From NCBI RefSeq assembly GCF_900108095.1, contig NZ_FNWL01000002.1:1018681-1082680 (forward strand): a stretch of DNA of 64,000 nucleotides, given 5' to 3'. Shown here piece after piece: positions 35,498 through 43,391 of the stretch (its first letter is position 1; each line of letters begins with the position of its first letter). The DNA is from Natronorubrum sediminis. GTDB taxonomy: Archaea > Halobacteriota > Halobacteria > Halobacteriales > Natrialbaceae. Below the pieces are notes generated by a model, which worked only from the letters and a program-made list of their open reading frames with translations, was not told the DNA's origin and did no database searches. The position numbers were made by a program, and so were the translations under genes.

Positions 35498-36469
35498 TCA
35501 CTCGCGAAGCGCCTCCGACAGCATCGAGAGGCTCTCGTCGTCCGGATCAACCGCGTTCGGAATCACGAGCATTGCCGTCTCGATACCGACGTCAGCGTAC
35601 TCCTCGAGTCGCGTCGAAACGTCATTCGGCGTTCCAGTCGGTGCCGACTCGAGGTAGCCCGCGAGGAAGTGCTCTCGAGGCGTCGTCGGGCCATCGGGGA
35701 GGAATTCGCTCCTGAACTGCTCCCGTTTGTCTTCGGCGGCGTCGGCGGTTTCAGCGACGAAGACGAACAGTTCGGCGGAGGTCCGGATCTCCTCGAAGCG
35801 CTCGTCGTCCGCGCAGTGATCTCGCAGAACCGCGAGTTTGTCGGCGAACCCCGACGGCGTCAGCGTGCCGTAGTTCCAGCCGTCGGCCAGTTCGGCGACG
35901 TAGCGGAGCGTGAACCGCTCGCCACCGCCGCCGATCCAGATCGGTGGGTAGGGATCCTGTACCGGCTTCGGTTCACAGATGGCGTCCTCGAGATCGACGT
36001 TGAGGTGCTCTCCCGTATGCGTGTACGTCTCGTTCGTCCAGAGGCCGCGGAGGATCTCGACCGTCTCGGCGAGACGGCGGATTCGTTCGGCCGGTGGCGT
36101 CCGGAACTCGTAGCCGAACCGGTCGTACTCGTCTTCGTACCAGCCGGCACCGAGTCCAAGTTCGAGGCGGCCGTCACTGAGGTGGTCGACCGTCGTCGCC
36201 ATCTTCGCTAACAGCGCCGGGTGGCGATACGATTGGCTCGTGACGAGCGTCCCGAGACGAATTCGATTGGTCGCCTCGGCGATTGCACTCAGCGTCGTCC
36301 AGCACTCGTGGGTATCCCGCCGCGGATCGCCGATCCACGACTGGAAGTGATCCTCGAGCCAGACCGCGTCGTACGCGAGTCGCTCGGCCTCGAGTGCCGT
36401 CTCGCGAACCGCGTCGACGTCGGTGCCGTACTGGGGCAGGACGACGCCCACCTCAGACAGTCCCGTCAT
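35498..36469 (-). CDS. LLM-class F420/flavin-dependent oxidoreductase (TIGR03560-like)
   Basis: This 323-residue luciferase-like fold protein has the strand VGVVLPQYG, the helix AYDAVWLEDHFQSW, RIRLGTLVTSQSYRHPALLAKMATTVDHLSDGRLELGLGAGWYEDEY, and IWIGGGGERFTLRYVAE with the cofactor-phosphate loop GGGGE. It is in the F420-binding branch by pattern. Its start overlaps the stop of thiD by 4 bases, so the two are cotranscribed with coupled translation. A thiamine-related redox or salvage role is therefore possible but not established. Confidence 0.88.
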   Translation of the reverse strand: MTGLSEVGVVLPQYGTDVDAVRETALEAERLAYDAVWLEDHFQSWIGDPRRDTHECWTTLSAIAEATNRIRLGTLVTSQSYRHPALLAKMATTVDHLSDGRLELGLGAGWYEDEYDRFGYEFRTPPAERIRRLAETVEILRGLWTNETYTHTGEHLNVDLEDAICEPKPVQDPYPPIWIGGGGERFTLRYVAELADGWNYGTLTPSGFADKLAVLRDHCADDERFEEIRTSAELFVFVAETADAAEDKREQFRSEFLPDGPTTPREHFLAGYLESAPTGTPNDVSTRLEEYADVGIETAMLVIPNAVDPDDESLSMLSEALRE

Positions 36470-37830
36470 CGCTGCACCACCGCCTCCTCGAGTTCGAGTA
36501 CGCGGTCGACGAGCGTCTCCGGATCGCTCGCGACGAGTTTCGTCATCGCTTCCTTGCCGACCTCACCGCGGTCGATCACGGCTACCGGGGGTTCCTCGCG
36601 CCCGCCGAACGCCTGCCGGGCACCCCACCCCATCGTGTGCCCCTCTTCGTCCGCACGCACTGCAGGCTCGTCCGCTCGGTCGTACGCCGCAATCGACCAC
36701 TCGAGGGCCTCGAGTGCGTCGTCGACGTCCGGGCCGAACCGGCAGTTGACGGCGAATCGGAGCGCGGGGAAGAACTCCCGAGCCGAGAGCAAGAATCGGG
36801 CGACGTGACTCGAGGCACCGAAGCGAACGCCCCGATTCGGCCGGACGCCCGAGAGCGTGCGCGTGATTCGTCCTTCGACGGCCGCCGTCTCGTCGACCGT
36901 TTCGGCATAGGGGGTCGCCCCGACAACGTTCGTCCCGACCTCCGGCACGAGACGGGACACGTCGCGTTCGACGAACCGATCGACGACTCTTTGCACCGCT
37001 TCGGCGGTCGGCTCTCGAGCGGCCGCGTTTCGCAGGTCGACGAGGTGGTTGACCGCGCCGGGACCACCTCCGACGTCGGTCGAGTAACGCACGGCGCGCT
37101 CGAGGAACGCCGTCGCACCCTCGACCGCCGCCTCGAGCGAGTCACCGCTGGCGAGACGCGACGCGATCGACGCGGCGAGCGTACAGCCAGAGCCGTGGGT
37201 CGCCTCGGTGTCGACTCGCGGATGTTCGAACGTTCGAACGCCCTCGCTCGTGACGAGCACGTCCCGAATCTGATCGCCGGGAACGTGTCCCCCTTTGACG
37301 AGCGCCGCGTCGACGCCCGTCTCGAGGATTTCCTCACCGGCTTCGCGTGCGGACTCCTCGTCCGTCACCGCGATTCCCGTCAGCACTTCGGCCTCGTCCG
37401 CGTTCGGCGTCGCGAGCGTCGCCGTTCCGAGCAGGTCCTCGTAGGCGCGCTCGGCTTCGGGCTCGAGCAACCGATCGCCCGAAGTGGCGACCATCACCGG
37501 ATCGACCACGAGCGGGAACGCGAACGACTCAGCGCGATCGGCGACGGTCTGGACGATCTCCGTCGTCGCGAGCATCCCCGTCTTCGCCGCACCGACGGCG
37601 AAGTCGCCGGTCACGGCCTCGAGTTGGGCCACGACCTCTTCTCGAGGGAGCGCGTAGGAGGATTCGACGCCGCGGGTGTGCTGGGCGGTGACGGCGGTGA
37701 TCGCCGAGGTTCCGAAGACGCCGTGGGCCGCCATCGTCGCGAGGTCAGCCTGAATGCCGGCTCCACCGCCGGAGTCGCTGCCAGCGATCGTCAACGCGAC
37801 GGGGCGAGCGTCGGGTGCGGGCGTTCTCAT
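36466..37830 (-). CDS. thiD: ThiD-ThiN fusion: HMP/HMP-P kinase with thiamine-phosphate synthase domain
   Basis: The N-terminal 260 residues are ThiD (MVATSGDRLL, GSDSGGGAGIQADL and THGSGCTLAASIASRL), which phosphorylates hydroxymethylpyrimidine and its phosphate with ATP. The C-terminal 190 residues are ThiN (VPEVGTNVVGATPYAET, NRGVRFGASSHVARFLL, REFFPALRFAVNCRFGPDVDDAL), which in archaea joins the pyrimidine and thiazole halves to thiamine phosphate. The 454-residue fusion is known in archaea. It is the first gene of a pair with an overlapping LLM oxidoreductase. AGTATAAC and AAAATACAC lie within 30 bases before the ATG. No riboswitch was recognised upstream. Confidence 0.95.
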   Translation of the reverse strand: MRTPAPDARPVALTIAGSDSGGGAGIQADLATMAAHGVFGTSAITAVTAQHTRGVESSYALPREEVVAQLEAVTGDFAVGAAKTGMLATTEIVQTVADRAESFAFPLVVDPVMVATSGDRLLEPEAERAYEDLLGTATLATPNADEAEVLTGIAVTDEESAREAGEEILETGVDAALVKGGHVPGDQIRDVLVTSEGVRTFEHPRVDTEATHGSGCTLAASIASRLASGDSLEAAVEGATAFLERAVRYSTDVGGGPGAVNHLVDLRNAAAREPTAEAVQRVVDRFVERDVSRLVPEVGTNVVGATPYAETVDETAAVEGRITRTLSGVRPNRGVRFGASSHVARFLLSAREFFPALRFAVNCRFGPDVDDALEALEWSIAAYDRADEPAVRADEEGHTMGWGARQAFGGREEPPVAVIDRGEVGKEAMTKLVASDPETLVDRVLELEEAVVQR

Positions 37831-37923
37831 GCGAGTGTGTATTTTCCGGTTATACTAAGCGGTAATGGTCGTCGATCCTGAATGGTCGGCCTTCCGACGC
37901 AATCAAGATACACTCCTTCCGGA

Positions 37924-38007
37924 GTCAACAGAAACCCGTCAGCAGAGACCCGTCAGCAGGCAATAGTCAGCAAGCACTAATCAGCAGGGACCAATCAGCA
38001 GGGACCA
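37924..38007. repeat. Six-unit 14-bp tandem repeat
   Basis: There are six contiguous 14-base units starting at 37924, 37938, 37952, 37966, 37980 and 37994. All follow the pattern (A/G)TCA(A/G)CA(A/G)NNANNN. The last two are identical (ATCAGCAGGGACCA), and the earlier ones diverge progressively. The array stops 10 bases before the dispersed repeat copy. Confidence 0.85.
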
Positions 38008-38017
38008 GAACCACGAC

Positions 38018-38131
38018 GGTGGCGCGTGCGGAGCCGTGATGAGTGTCGACGAATCACGGCTCGAATCCGCGCGAGGGATGAACGAACGACAGTCGGAGTG
38101 AGTGAATCGGCTGGGGAGGACGTGGAAATCA
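38018..38131 (+). repeat. Dispersed intergenic repeat, copy A
   Basis: It begins GGTGGCGCGTGCGGAG and carries a hairpin, GCCGTGAT (38033-38040) with ATCACGGC (38053-38060). It continues through TCGAATCCGCGCGAGGGATG and ends GGCTGGGGAGGACGTGGAAA. It is the inverted partner of copy B and related to copy C at 63804. Confidence 0.75.
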
Positions 38132-38415
38132 TCGTTGCCACGATTGGTGCGGTGGGTTGCTTCTCGAGGTTCCGATTTCCACCAGCATATCGATTCTGCA
38201 CGAAGTGATCCCCGGCCGTCCCCTCGCACAACAGCATCTCTCCGGCGTTTTCTCCCTCATTGGGTTCTCTCCCGTCGGCGTCACCCTCGTCGTCAGTTGC
38301 GCCGTACAAATTTCAATCGCGACACCACGATTATCGTCACGCCAGGCCCAACGTGACGCCAGTTCTATCGCTACGCCAGTTCACCGAATCGCTTTCTGCA
38401 CACGCTGGCTACGAG

Positions 38416-38531
38416 GGTTTCCACATCCTCCCCAGCCGATTCGCTCGTTCGCAAAACTCACTCGCTCATCCCTCGCGCGGATTCGAGTCGCGATTCGCTA
38501 CGGCAGCTCATCGCGACTCCGCACACGCCAC
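38416..38531 (-). repeat. Dispersed intergenic repeat, copy B (inverted)
   Basis: Read on the minus strand it matches copy A along its length: head AGTGGCGTGTGCGGAG, body CTCGAATCCGCGCGAGGGAT, tail GGCTGGGGAGGATGTGGAAA. Its hairpin arms are GTCGCGAT and ATCGCGAC. Compared with copy A, two base pairs have changed on both sides of the stem, so pairing is kept. Confidence 0.75.
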
Positions 38532-38674
38532 TGCGAACCGCGAGTGCTGCCGGCGGCGTAGCGAACGCGCATCTCGAGGTGCCTCCCATCCTACTCGAGT
38601 GAACCCGTAGCAAACGAGTGTCGGATCGATCAGCCAAGCCAATTCGACCAAGCACATTCGACTTGAGGGGCCGA

Positions 38675-39727
38675 CTACTCGTCCGCAGCCTCAGCCAGTT
38701 CGGCGTACGCCCGCCAGGAGGGGTCGACACGAGGATGCTCGAGTCGGTCACCGTCGACCAGCACCTCACCGTCCTGGTCGTCACTATCGCCGCTCTGGCC
38801 GTCACCAGTGTCCACGACGCGGCCGATTTCGGCGACGGCCGTCCCTCGCTCCTCGAGGGCCTCGCGAACGTCGTCGACACCCGCAGGATCGACCGCGATC
38901 ACCAGCGAGCCACTGCTCGTTGCCGCCCACGGATCGATCTCGAGGTGTTCGCACACCGCTTCGACGCCGGGTTGCATCGGGACGGCATCGTGGTCGATCG
39001 CGAAGCGAACGCCCGCGCCGTCGGCCATCTCGTTGAGCGCGCCCGCCAGTCCGCCCTCCGTGACGTCGTGCATCGCCGTCACCGGCCCCGCCGTCGCTGC
39101 TGTCAACACATCTCGGACGCAGTAAACGTCCTCGAGTCGATCCTGTGCGGCGTCGACGATATCGTTGGGGAGCCCCAACTCCGCCGGGAAGAGGGTACTC
39201 AGGAGGCCGACCGTCTCCGCGGCCGGGCCCGTGGTCAACAGGAGCCGATCACCGTCGGTAGCCCCATCGGGTCGGACGATGTCGTCGTGCTCGCCGACGC
39301 CCATCGCGGTCGCCGCGCCAACCCAGGGGTGGGACGGGTCCGAGTATCGGGCCGTGTGTCCGGTTACGACGGCAACCCCGAGATCCACACACTCCGCGTG
39401 GATCGTCTCCCAGACGGTGGCGAACTGCTCGTCGGTCATCGTCTCCGGGAGCGTAAAACAAATCGAGAGATGTGACGGCGCGATACCACTCACCGCTACA
39501 TCGGCGAGCACGAGGTCGAGCGCGAAGCGCGCCGCGCGCTCGAAGCCAAGCGGCGGGGCGATAGAGAGTGGGTCCGTCGCCGTTACCAGCGCCCGTCCGT
39601 CGATATCGAGGACACCGAAATCGACGCCGTGAGTCGGGCCGATGGCGACGTCGTCGCGCGCTGCGCCCAGATTCGGGGCGACGCGACGGTCGAAGAACTG
39701 CCGATCGATTTTGCCGAGATCGCTCAC
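38675..39727 (-). CDS. AIR synthase (PurM/HypE/ThiL-like) family protein
   Basis: This 350-residue ATP-binding protein has the PurM fold: N-terminal substrate/ATP half with DLVLADVAVSGIAPSHLSICFTLPE and VVTGHTARYSD, and a C-terminal half with AMHDVTEGGLAGALNEMADG. The family includes PurM, SelD, HypE, ThiL and several orphans. The residues seen do not match hydrogenase HypE's C-terminal PRIC-type Cys tail, and haloarchaea lack the hydrogenases it serves. It is probably one of the archaeal AIR-synthase-related orphans with an unknown substrate. The start codon is GTG at 39727. The gene stands alone next to the repeat island, divergent from the transporter gene. Confidence 0.85.
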   Translation of the reverse strand: MSDLGKIDRQFFDRRVAPNLGAARDDVAIGPTHGVDFGVLDIDGRALVTATDPLSIAPPLGFERAARFALDLVLADVAVSGIAPSHLSICFTLPETMTDEQFATVWETIHAECVDLGVAVVTGHTARYSDPSHPWVGAATAMGVGEHDDIVRPDGATDGDRLLLTTGPAAETVGLLSTLFPAELGLPNDIVDAAQDRLEDVYCVRDVLTAATAGPVTAMHDVTEGGLAGALNEMADGAGVRFAIDHDAVPMQPGVEAVCEHLEIDPWAATSSGSLVIAVDPAGVDDVREALEERGTAVAEIGRVVDTGDGQSGDSDDQDGEVLVDGDRLEHPRVDPSWRAYAELAEAADE

Positions 39728-40122
39728 GCTCGAGTCCTTCCCACGAATTACCTTAGCGATTGCTGATTCTCGCCTCGAGACCGTCTGTCGGCTGACTCTC
39801 CCGACGAATCGATTGGGTCGACTCGAGGCGCTCGAATTCGATTCGATATAGCGATTTTCAGTTCATGGCTTCGGTGAGGAGGGGCGAGGGCGGAGCACAA
39901 AATCTGGGTCGGCGAGGCCTTATTCGACTGTTTGCCCCACTTCAAAGAAATCTCGTTGCCGCCTGCGGGTTCCCTCCCTCCTAAGTCGAGACCTTCTCGA
40001 TCAGTCGGCTCGCTTTACTCGCCCCCCAATTCCGAAACCAAATTCCATTACGCTGAGAGAGTATCGAAACGACGAAAAGTTACAGAAAATAGTAAAGTAC
40101 GTCACAGTCTTACCGGCTGTAG
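39728..40122. other. Intergenic region upstream of the MOT1-type transporter
   Basis: No supported gene is found. The region has lower GC toward its right end. A TATA-like TAAAGTA near 40093-40099 is placed about 27 bases before the transporter start. A minus-strand frame at 39748-39945 reads a low-complexity peptide without a recognisable family. Confidence 0.4.
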
Positions 40123-41223
40123 ATGGCGCATTCACTCGGTTCGTCGACTGACTCCGATCTCGAGTTCTCGATGTCCGAACTGACGGGTGCGCTAGGAGAT
40201 TCAGTTACGGTTCTCCCGTTGCTCATTGCCCTCGCGGCGACGACGAGCGTCTCCCTCCCACACGTCTTGGTTGGCTTCGGCATCTTCCAGATCGTCTGGG
40301 GACTCTACTACGGGATGCCGTTATCCGTCGAACCGATGAAAGCACTGATCGGATTGGCCATCGTCGGCTCGCTTTCCTACCCCGAACTCGCCGCAGCCGG
40401 GTTGCTCGCAGGGGGCGTCTTGGTACTCGTCGGGAAACTCGGACTCGTTGGCGAGGTCCAACGGCTCGTCGGCGAACCCGTCATCCGCGGCGTCCAGTTC
40501 GCCGTCGCCTTGCTCTTGCTCGAGGCAGCGCTGGATCTCACCGTCGAGAGCATCCCGCTCGCGCTCGCGGGCCTGACAATCGTCGGGCTCTTCGCGCTCG
40601 CTGGCCACCAGGGAACGAGCATCTTGCTCGTCCTCGGCCTCGGTGGGCTCGCCGCGGTCGCGACGGCCGGCGTTCCGACGCCGCGTCTCCCCGACCTGAC
40701 CCTCTTTCCCGCGGGCACGCCGACGGTATCGAGCGCAGCACTCGAGGGCACCGTCGCTCAACTGGGGATGACGGTCGGCAACGCGGCTATCGCAACCGCG
40801 TTGCTCTGTAGTGACCTCTACGATCGGAACGTTTCGGCGGATTCGCTGTCGAAAAGCATGGGCGTAACGTGTCTCGCCGCGGTTCCGATCGGCGGCGTTC
40901 CGATGTGTCACGGCAGCGGCGGCCTCGCGGGGAAGTACGCCTTCGGCGCTCGCACCGGGGGTGCGAACGTCATCCTCGGGGTCGGCTACCTGTCCCTCGC
41001 GCTCGTCGCGACCGGGGCCTTACTCGCCGCGTTCCCCGTCGCCGTCCTCGGGGCCTTGCTCGTCGTCGTTTCCATCGAACTCGCTCGAGCATCGTTCGCC
41101 CCCGTTGACGGCCGGCAATCGCTGGCGATCGTCCTCGGCGTGGGGATTCTCGGATTAGCGATCAACGTCGGGGTCGCGTTCGTCCTCGGTGCCGTCGTGT
41201 TCTGGGTACTCGCTCGCGAGTGA
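40123..41223 (+). CDS. MOT1-type molybdate/sulfate transporter
   Basis: This 366-residue membrane protein has about 10 helices. It has two signatures of the MOT1 (SulP-related) family: MPLSVEPMKALIGLAI near 65-80, and VPMCHGSGGLAGKYAFGARTGG near 265-286. These motifs are shared with eukaryotic and bacterial molybdate transporters. Molybdate uptake would supply the molybdenum cofactor used by MOSC-associated and other molybdoenzymes, but sulfate or another oxyanion is possible. The gene stands alone. Codon use is ordinary for the genome. Confidence 0.85.
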   Translation: MAHSLGSSTDSDLEFSMSELTGALGDSVTVLPLLIALAATTSVSLPHVLVGFGIFQIVWGLYYGMPLSVEPMKALIGLAIVGSLSYPELAAAGLLAGGVLVLVGKLGLVGEVQRLVGEPVIRGVQFAVALLLLEAALDLTVESIPLALAGLTIVGLFALAGHQGTSILLVLGLGGLAAVATAGVPTPRLPDLTLFPAGTPTVSSAALEGTVAQLGMTVGNAAIATALLCSDLYDRNVSADSLSKSMGVTCLAAVPIGGVPMCHGSGGLAGKYAFGARTGGANVILGVGYLSLALVATGALLAAFPVAVLGALLVVVSIELARASFAPVDGRQSLAIVLGVGILGLAINVGVAFVLGAVVFWVLARE

Positions 41224-41620
41224 GACGGCGGCGCTTCGTTCTCGAGGAGAAGGGTGTACGTCGTCAGCAACGCGCCCTTCAGGAGATTTTGAACCCAGGC
41301 AGACGACGAGAACCGGTCTCGAGAGTGACACGGGCGAATGACAAACCACTGATGGCGGCCTCGAGAGACGAAGTCCATTCGCGTACGTGCTGAATCCGTG
41401 TGCCATCTCGTTCTGAGAGTGTCAGCGATATCAAAAATCGCCCTTGACAGGCGGATATACGCCTGTACGGGCAGTTACACGACTATCGCGAACTCGAGAG
41501 CGGTCGGCTAATTCGACGCAGAAATGGTTTCGGACAGGTCGTATACTATCGAGCGCTATATCAAATCATCTCGACACGGGAGACACGCCGTTTTTCTCGC
41601 TCGAGGGTCAACGTCCAACA
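41224..41620. other. Intergenic region with a palindrome
   Basis: No supported gene. The region is less GC-rich than the flanks. It carries the palindrome at 41447-41466 and a TATA-like GCTATATC near 41555, about 65 bases before the next ATG. Confidence 0.4.
41447..41466. promoter_or_regulatory. Inverted repeat upstream of the PIN-like gene pair
   Basis: ACAGGCG-N6-CGCCTGT is a perfect 7-bp inverted repeat with GATATA in the centre. It could be an operator for the downstream pair or a hairpin at the end of the transporter transcript. Neither is proven. Confidence 0.35.
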
Positions 41621-41743
41621 ATGACCACGAGTTGGGGCGATCTCTTCGATCGGGCCAGCGAATCGAGCGTGACGCTCGAGGAGTTACGAGAAACGGCTGG
41701 GGAGCTATCCGAGAGGTCCGGAACAGAGGAGGACGATGCCTGA
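41621..41743 (+). CDS. 40-aa acidic protein overlapping the PIN-like gene
   Basis: The frame encodes MTTSWGDLFDRASESSVTLE and then ELRETAGELSERSGTEEDDA, 40 residues, mostly helical and acidic. Its end overlaps the next gene by 8 bases, so the two are translated from one mRNA. The upstream part of the frame to 41444 is non-coding in style. Position and size suit an antitoxin or a small partner of the PIN-like protein. No DNA-binding motif is obvious. Confidence 0.65.
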   Translation: MTTSWGDLFDRASESSVTLEELRETAGELSERSGTEEDDA

Positions 41744-42209
41744 CACCCCACGTCTCGAGCGCGTCGTCGCGGACGTGGACGTGCTCGCAGCCGACCTGTT
41801 AGTGGGCGGCGACGCTCGAGACGCGCTGGATCACGTTCGCCGTCACTCGTGGGTCGAACTCGTCGCGAGCGATGCGTTGCTCGAGCAAACCGAACGACTC
41901 GTGACGGAACTGGCCAACGCAGAGTTGGCGAGCGATCATCGCGAGCGACTCGAGGCCGAGCGGATCGCCGTCGAGCACCCACGAGAGGACCACCCGGCGC
42001 TGGCCTCAGCGTATCACGGCGAAGCAGCGCACCTGTTGTCCACCGATGAGACGCTGCGCTCGCCACAGGCAGGGCTGTCACTTCAATCGCGAATGTCGGT
42101 AAGCGTCCGCCCACCAGACGCCTTCGCGCGGTTGTTCGATCCCGAGAGCATTTACAACGAAGTCGAAGACGGAGCGTATCCGGGACCCGATCGAGATCCT
42201 CGAGACTGA
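41736..42209 (+). CDS. PIN-like domain protein (DUF7384-like, possible VapC-type nuclease)
   Basis: The 157-residue protein shows the PIN nuclease pattern: an N-terminal beta strand ending in acidic residues Asp13 and Asp15 (VVADVDVLAADLL), helices with Glu/Asp, and the strand AHLLSTDETL with Asp104. PIN domains cleave RNA with Mg or Mn. The family is annotated as a haloarchaeal DUF. The gene overlaps a 40-residue protein by 8 bases. A toxin role like VapC is possible, but the partner does not resemble known VapB proteins. A house-keeping RNA-processing role is the alternative. Confidence 0.75.
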   Translation: MPDTPRLERVVADVDVLAADLLVGGDARDALDHVRRHSWVELVASDALLEQTERLVTELANAELASDHRERLEAERIAVEHPREDHPALASAYHGEAAHLLSTDETLRSPQAGLSLQSRMSVSVRPPDAFARLFDPESIYNEVEDGAYPGPDRDPRD

Positions 42210-42252
42210 CCCGGTCGAACGCGTCACTCGAGTCGTCCCGAAACTGTCGGAG

Positions 42253-42804
42253 TCAATCCTCGTTCGACGCGTACCACTCCGCAAACTCGCCAAAGGCACG
42301 GCCGCGGTGTGAAATAGCGTTTTTCTCCTCGGTGCTCATCTCCGAGAGCGTCTGTCCGTTGTACTCGAAGAGCGGATCGTAGCCGAACCCGCCGTCACCG
42401 CGTGGCGCAACGAGCGTTCCGGCGACCGAACCCGTGAACGTCTCTGTCCCGTCTGCGTCCGCGTAGGCGAGCACCGTTCGAAACCGTGCCCGGCGGTTTT
42501 CTTCCTCACGTGCGAGCCGCCAAAAGCGTTCGATGCCGACGGTGTCCTCGACGTACGCGGAGTAGGGACCCGGAAACCCACCCAGTGCGTCGACGAACAG
42601 TCCCGTGTCGTCGACGATAACCGGGTCGTCACCCTCGCGCGCCTCGAACGTCTCTCGAGCGCCGTGTCTCGCGATCTCCTCGAGCGAGTCGCTCTGGATT
42701 TCGGTGTAGTCGTAGTCGATCTGTTCGATGGTGTCGATTCCCTCGAAGTACTCGCGCGCTTCGCGGACCTTGCCGTCGTTTCCCGTCACGAATCGGATGG
42801 TCAT
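42253..42804 (-). CDS. XTP/dITP diphosphatase (Ham1/RdgB family)
   Basis: The enzyme hydrolyses dITP, ITP and XTP to monophosphates, cleaning the nucleotide pool. The 183-residue protein has FVTGNDGKVREA at 5-16, the core PVIVDDTGLFVDALGGFPG and GDGGFGYDPLFEY, and SHRGRAFGEFAEW at the C-terminus. Length is typical. The open frame continues to 43041, but the ATG at 42804 (MTIRFVTGNDGKV) matches the family. It is convergent with the PIN-like gene. Kae1-Bud32 lies about 800 bases farther right on the same strand, a neighbour often seen in archaea. Confidence 0.95.
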   Translation of the reverse strand: MTIRFVTGNDGKVREAREYFEGIDTIEQIDYDYTEIQSDSLEEIARHGARETFEAREGDDPVIVDDTGLFVDALGGFPGPYSAYVEDTVGIERFWRLAREEENRRARFRTVLAYADADGTETFTGSVAGTLVAPRGDGGFGYDPLFEYNGQTLSEMSTEEKNAISHRGRAFGEFAEWYASNED

Positions 42805-42943
42805 GTGCGAGCAACGTCTCGGTGACGCCAAAGCGTCGTCGGTTGCACGCGAGCAACCGAAGATCGAGAGAAAGCTAGCCCACGGCTGGCTACGAGCGGA
42901 AAAAGTGTGTGCGGCGGCAATGACGTGGCTTCGTTCCCGCGTC

Positions 42944-43228
42944 TCAGTTCTCGTCGTCGTCGACGATGACTTCGACGGGTTCGTCCTGGCTCTCTTGTTC
43001 TTGACTCGAGGAACTCTGTTCTTGATGCCAGAGGAGGACACCGGCGACGAGGACGACGACCCACGAGCGCCAGTTCGCGAGGTTCAGCGTGTAGCCGACG
43101 CCGAACGGTTTCTCGACGAGCATGCCCTTGCCCGGTTTCCAGTACGACGAGAGCATGCGGCTCATGCTTGGTCGTTCGAAGTTGTACGGTACCCCGAGAA
43201 TTTCTCCGGACGTCGGTTTGTCTGCCAT
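42944..43228 (-). CDS. DUF5808 domain-containing protein
   Basis: The 94-residue protein starts MADKPTSGEILGVPYNFERP and continues SSYWKPGKGMLVEKPFGVGY and TLNLANWRSWVVVLVAGVLL, then a Gln/Ser/Glu-rich acidic tail. The conserved part is a short domain of unknown function followed by one transmembrane helix. The ATG at 43228 is chosen; the frame open to 43681 is non-coding in style. The tail probably lies in the cytoplasm. It sits between the ITPase gene and a divergent small membrane protein. Confidence 0.8.
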   Translation of the reverse strand: MADKPTSGEILGVPYNFERPSMSRMLSSYWKPGKGMLVEKPFGVGYTLNLANWRSWVVVLVAGVLLWHQEQSSSSQEQESQDEPVEVIVDDDEN

Positions 43229-43391
43229 GGGCGAATGTACGGCGTCCCCTAATATGAGTATTGGGTGCTCGTCTCCATGGTCGCAACAGGAGCGATTGTG
43301 CTCGAGGGAGTGGCGATGGTGGAAACCTGTCGTCAATTGTCGTTGTTGGCGTGGCCCGAACTGTTTTGTTCGCGTTCGTCGAGAATTGGCT

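Larger units (their letters stand above)
37831..38674. other. 844-bp gene-free island with tandem and inverted repeats
   Basis: No protein gene is supported. Frames in the island encode Arg/Ser/His-rich peptides that come from the repeats. The region holds a six-unit 14-bp tandem array (37924-38007) and one copy of a dispersed repeat (38018-38131). A 284-base unique core and an inverted second copy (38416-38531) follow. The composite of two inverted copies with a spacer resembles a non-autonomous mobile element or a structured non-coding locus. Confidence 0.55.

Noticed and set aside
37831..37860. TPP riboswitch before thiD
   Set aside because: The gap between the TATA-like sequence and the ATG is too short for a THI element and its conserved helices were not found.
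36283..37881. Long plus-strand frame opposite thiD
   Set aside because: It is an antisense shadow, Arg-rich, and covers a well-defined ThiD-ThiN fusion.
38157..38561. Plus-strand 134-codon frame across the repeat island
   Set aside because: Its Arg/His/Pro-rich translation comes from the inverted repeat. Such frames arise wherever this repeat occurs.
39748..39945. Minus-strand 65-codon frame upstream of the transporter gene
   Set aside because: Low-complexity, no recognised family, no TATA element at the right distance.
41280..41300. TTTTGAACCCAGG resembling a tRNA T-arm
   Set aside because: No matching D-arm, anticodon arm or acceptor stem was found.
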